Of a stretch of 61,433 bases of DNA, positions 60,712 through 61,433 are shown piece by piece. The DNA is from Bryobacterales bacterium (GTDB lineage: Bacteria; Acidobacteriota; Terriglobia; Bryobacterales; Bryobacteraceae), in the NCBI GenBank assembly GCA_003164035.1, contig PLRS01000030.1, forward strand, positions 1 to 61,433, written 5' to 3'. A program made the position numbers and the translations under genes. Below the pieces are notes generated by a model. That model searched no databases. It was not told the DNA's origin and was given only the letters and a program-made list of their open reading frames with translations. Each line of letters starts with the position of its first letter. The stretch's first letter is position 1.

Positions 60712-61189
60712 AAATCATGAAAAAGCCCGCTTTCTGCTTCATCGGGCCCTCGTTGAAGGAATTTCGCTGGAGGATCGGCGTTGGCTCGATGCTCACGTCG
60801 GACAATGCGCCGAATGTGGACGGTATGCCGATCTCTCGGCGCGTACCGTCCGAGCGCTGGATTGGTTCGCGCTGGAACTCGACCCGGCAGCAGCACTTCG
60901 GGTTGAGAACGTAGTCCGCAGCCGTGCCGAGGAGATGAGATCGGCCGAGGCGCATGCAAAACGCCTTTGGATCGGCACAGCGGTCGCCATATTCCTCACG
61001 TTCACGGGATCTGCCGTTACGTGGCACACTTTGGCATGGCTGGCCAGTCAATGGAATCTCCCCAGCCGCGTATGGCAGATCGGATTCGTGGCATTCTGGT
61101 TGCTGCCATCCCTTATGCTCGCGTTGCTGCCGCTCTTTCGAAGAACACTTCTGGGAGGGCATTCCGATAGCAAAGGACAGACCATATGA
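60701..61189 (+). CDS. Zinc-binding (ZAS-type) anti-sigma factor, membrane-anchored
   Basis: A 162-aa protein. A zinc-associated anti-sigma motif H-x3-C-x2-C is in RWLDAHVGQCAECGRYADLS. Two TM helices follow (IGTAVAIFLTFTGSAVTWHT; VWQIGFVAFWLLPSLMLALL). The ATG 60701 has GGAGG upstream and lies inside the sigma gene's last codons. It would hold the sigma factor at the membrane until a signal releases it. A following membrane-protein gene starts at the overlapping ATGA. Confidence 0.9.
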   Translation: MPIENHEKARFLLHRALVEGISLEDRRWLDAHVGQCAECGRYADLSARTVRALDWFALELDPAAALRVENVVRSRAEEMRSAEAHAKRLWIGTAVAIFLTFTGSAVTWHTLAWLASQWNLPSRVWQIGFVAFWLLPSLMLALLPLFRRTLLGGHSDSKGQTI

Positions 61190-61433
61190 GCTGGCGCAGC
61201 GGATTCGGTCTCATTCCAGGTCCGGCCAAAATCCTGGCCGCTTTAGCCTTCGTGGTTTTCTTTTTCGGGGTCTTGGAGGAGCATCGCGCGAGCGACCTCC
61301 GGACCTTGATCGGTCTGGCGGGCGGTACGCTTGCCGGCGCTTACTTTCTTCTCGCCGGCTATGTTTACGCAGATGCAGTGCGGCGCGGTATGCCGCCGAT
61401 TCCCTGGGCGGCGCTCGCGGTGCTCATTCCGAA
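61186..61433 (+). CDS. Membrane protein downstream of the anti-sigma gene (partial)
   Basis: The frame starts at ATG 61186, overlapping the anti-sigma stop as ATGA, and continues open to the window end. The visible 82 residues begin MSWRSGFGLIPGPAKILAAL and contain three likely TM helices (AKILAALAFVVFFFGVL; LIGLAGGTLAGAYFLLAGYV; IPWAALAVLIP), with the charged loop EEHRASDLRT. No family recognised; by position it may share regulation with the sigma/anti-sigma pair. Confidence 0.75.
   Translation, partial: MSWRSGFGLIPGPAKILAALAFVVFFFGVLEEHRASDLRTLIGLAGGTLAGAYFLLAGYVYADAVRRGMPPIPWAALAVLIP

Overview
This GC-rich window (roughly 60-65% G+C by eye) looks like the chromosome of an Acidobacteriota member of the Solibacter/Bryobacter type. 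That is inference from gene content: an 808-aa duplicated MacB-type ABC permease, a VWFA-related acidobacterial secreted protein, several Tat-exported enzymes with SRREFL/RRQFL leaders, many small secreted hydrolases, and dispersed palindromic repeats built on the core GCAACCGCTCCCTTACGG. No tRNA, rRNA, CRISPR array or intact transposase was seen.

Layout. (1) 1-10409 is a chemotaxis operon on the + strand: the tail of one receptor, three complete methyl-accepting receptors, cheW, a CheY-like regulator, cheR, cheB and a second cheY. The receptors arose by tandem duplication of an mcp-cheW unit. Two of the three cheW copies are ruins (2379-2708 and 4691-4819) and only the last is intact. No cheA is present. 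(2) 10633-14423 holds a large ABC permease and a secreted esterase. (3) 14435-20312 (minus strand) is a tripartite RND efflux operon, preceded by a STAS protein and a sigma-54 activator with two GAF domains. (4) 23033-29713 (minus) is a five-gene carbohydrate operon with two GT4 glycosyltransferases (one fused to a large C-terminal domain), two GH130-type phosphorylase/hydrolases and a transglutaminase-like protease. (5) 29753-34657 has an XRE regulator facing a set of small unknown genes and groES-groEL. Two 18-bp TTAACC-N6-GGTTAA operators lie between them, one over a near-consensus promoter.

(6) 34778-39513 carries pxpC, pxpB, an enolase-superfamily protein, a DUF2293 protein and a broken RibD/DHFR-like gene, with several repeat families between them. 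(7) 39981-41565 has three minus-strand genes, SSB among them, all ending in the acidic SSB-type tip D-D/R-D-V/I-P-F. (8) 41646-47740 is a mixed block: a sulfatase-fold protein without catalytic residues, a mono-haem peptide, an AlkA-type glycosylase, a VWA protein, RfbD, PilZ, a zinc-ribbon membrane protein and a LysR regulator. (9) 48171-54608 has a two-component system followed by a UPF0175/DUF3368 toxin-antitoxin pair bracketed by a 79-bp duplication of the kinase gene's 3' end, then a single-chain restriction-modification enzyme. (10) 54747-61433 has an esterase, a metallo-beta-lactamase-fold protein, an aldehyde dehydrogenase, a small element with terminal inverted repeats, and an ECF sigma factor/anti-sigma operon that runs off the window.

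The best candidates for undescribed biology are the trio of proteins with SSB-like tips, the GT4/GH130/transglutaminase operon, and the XRE-operator-controlled block of small genes.
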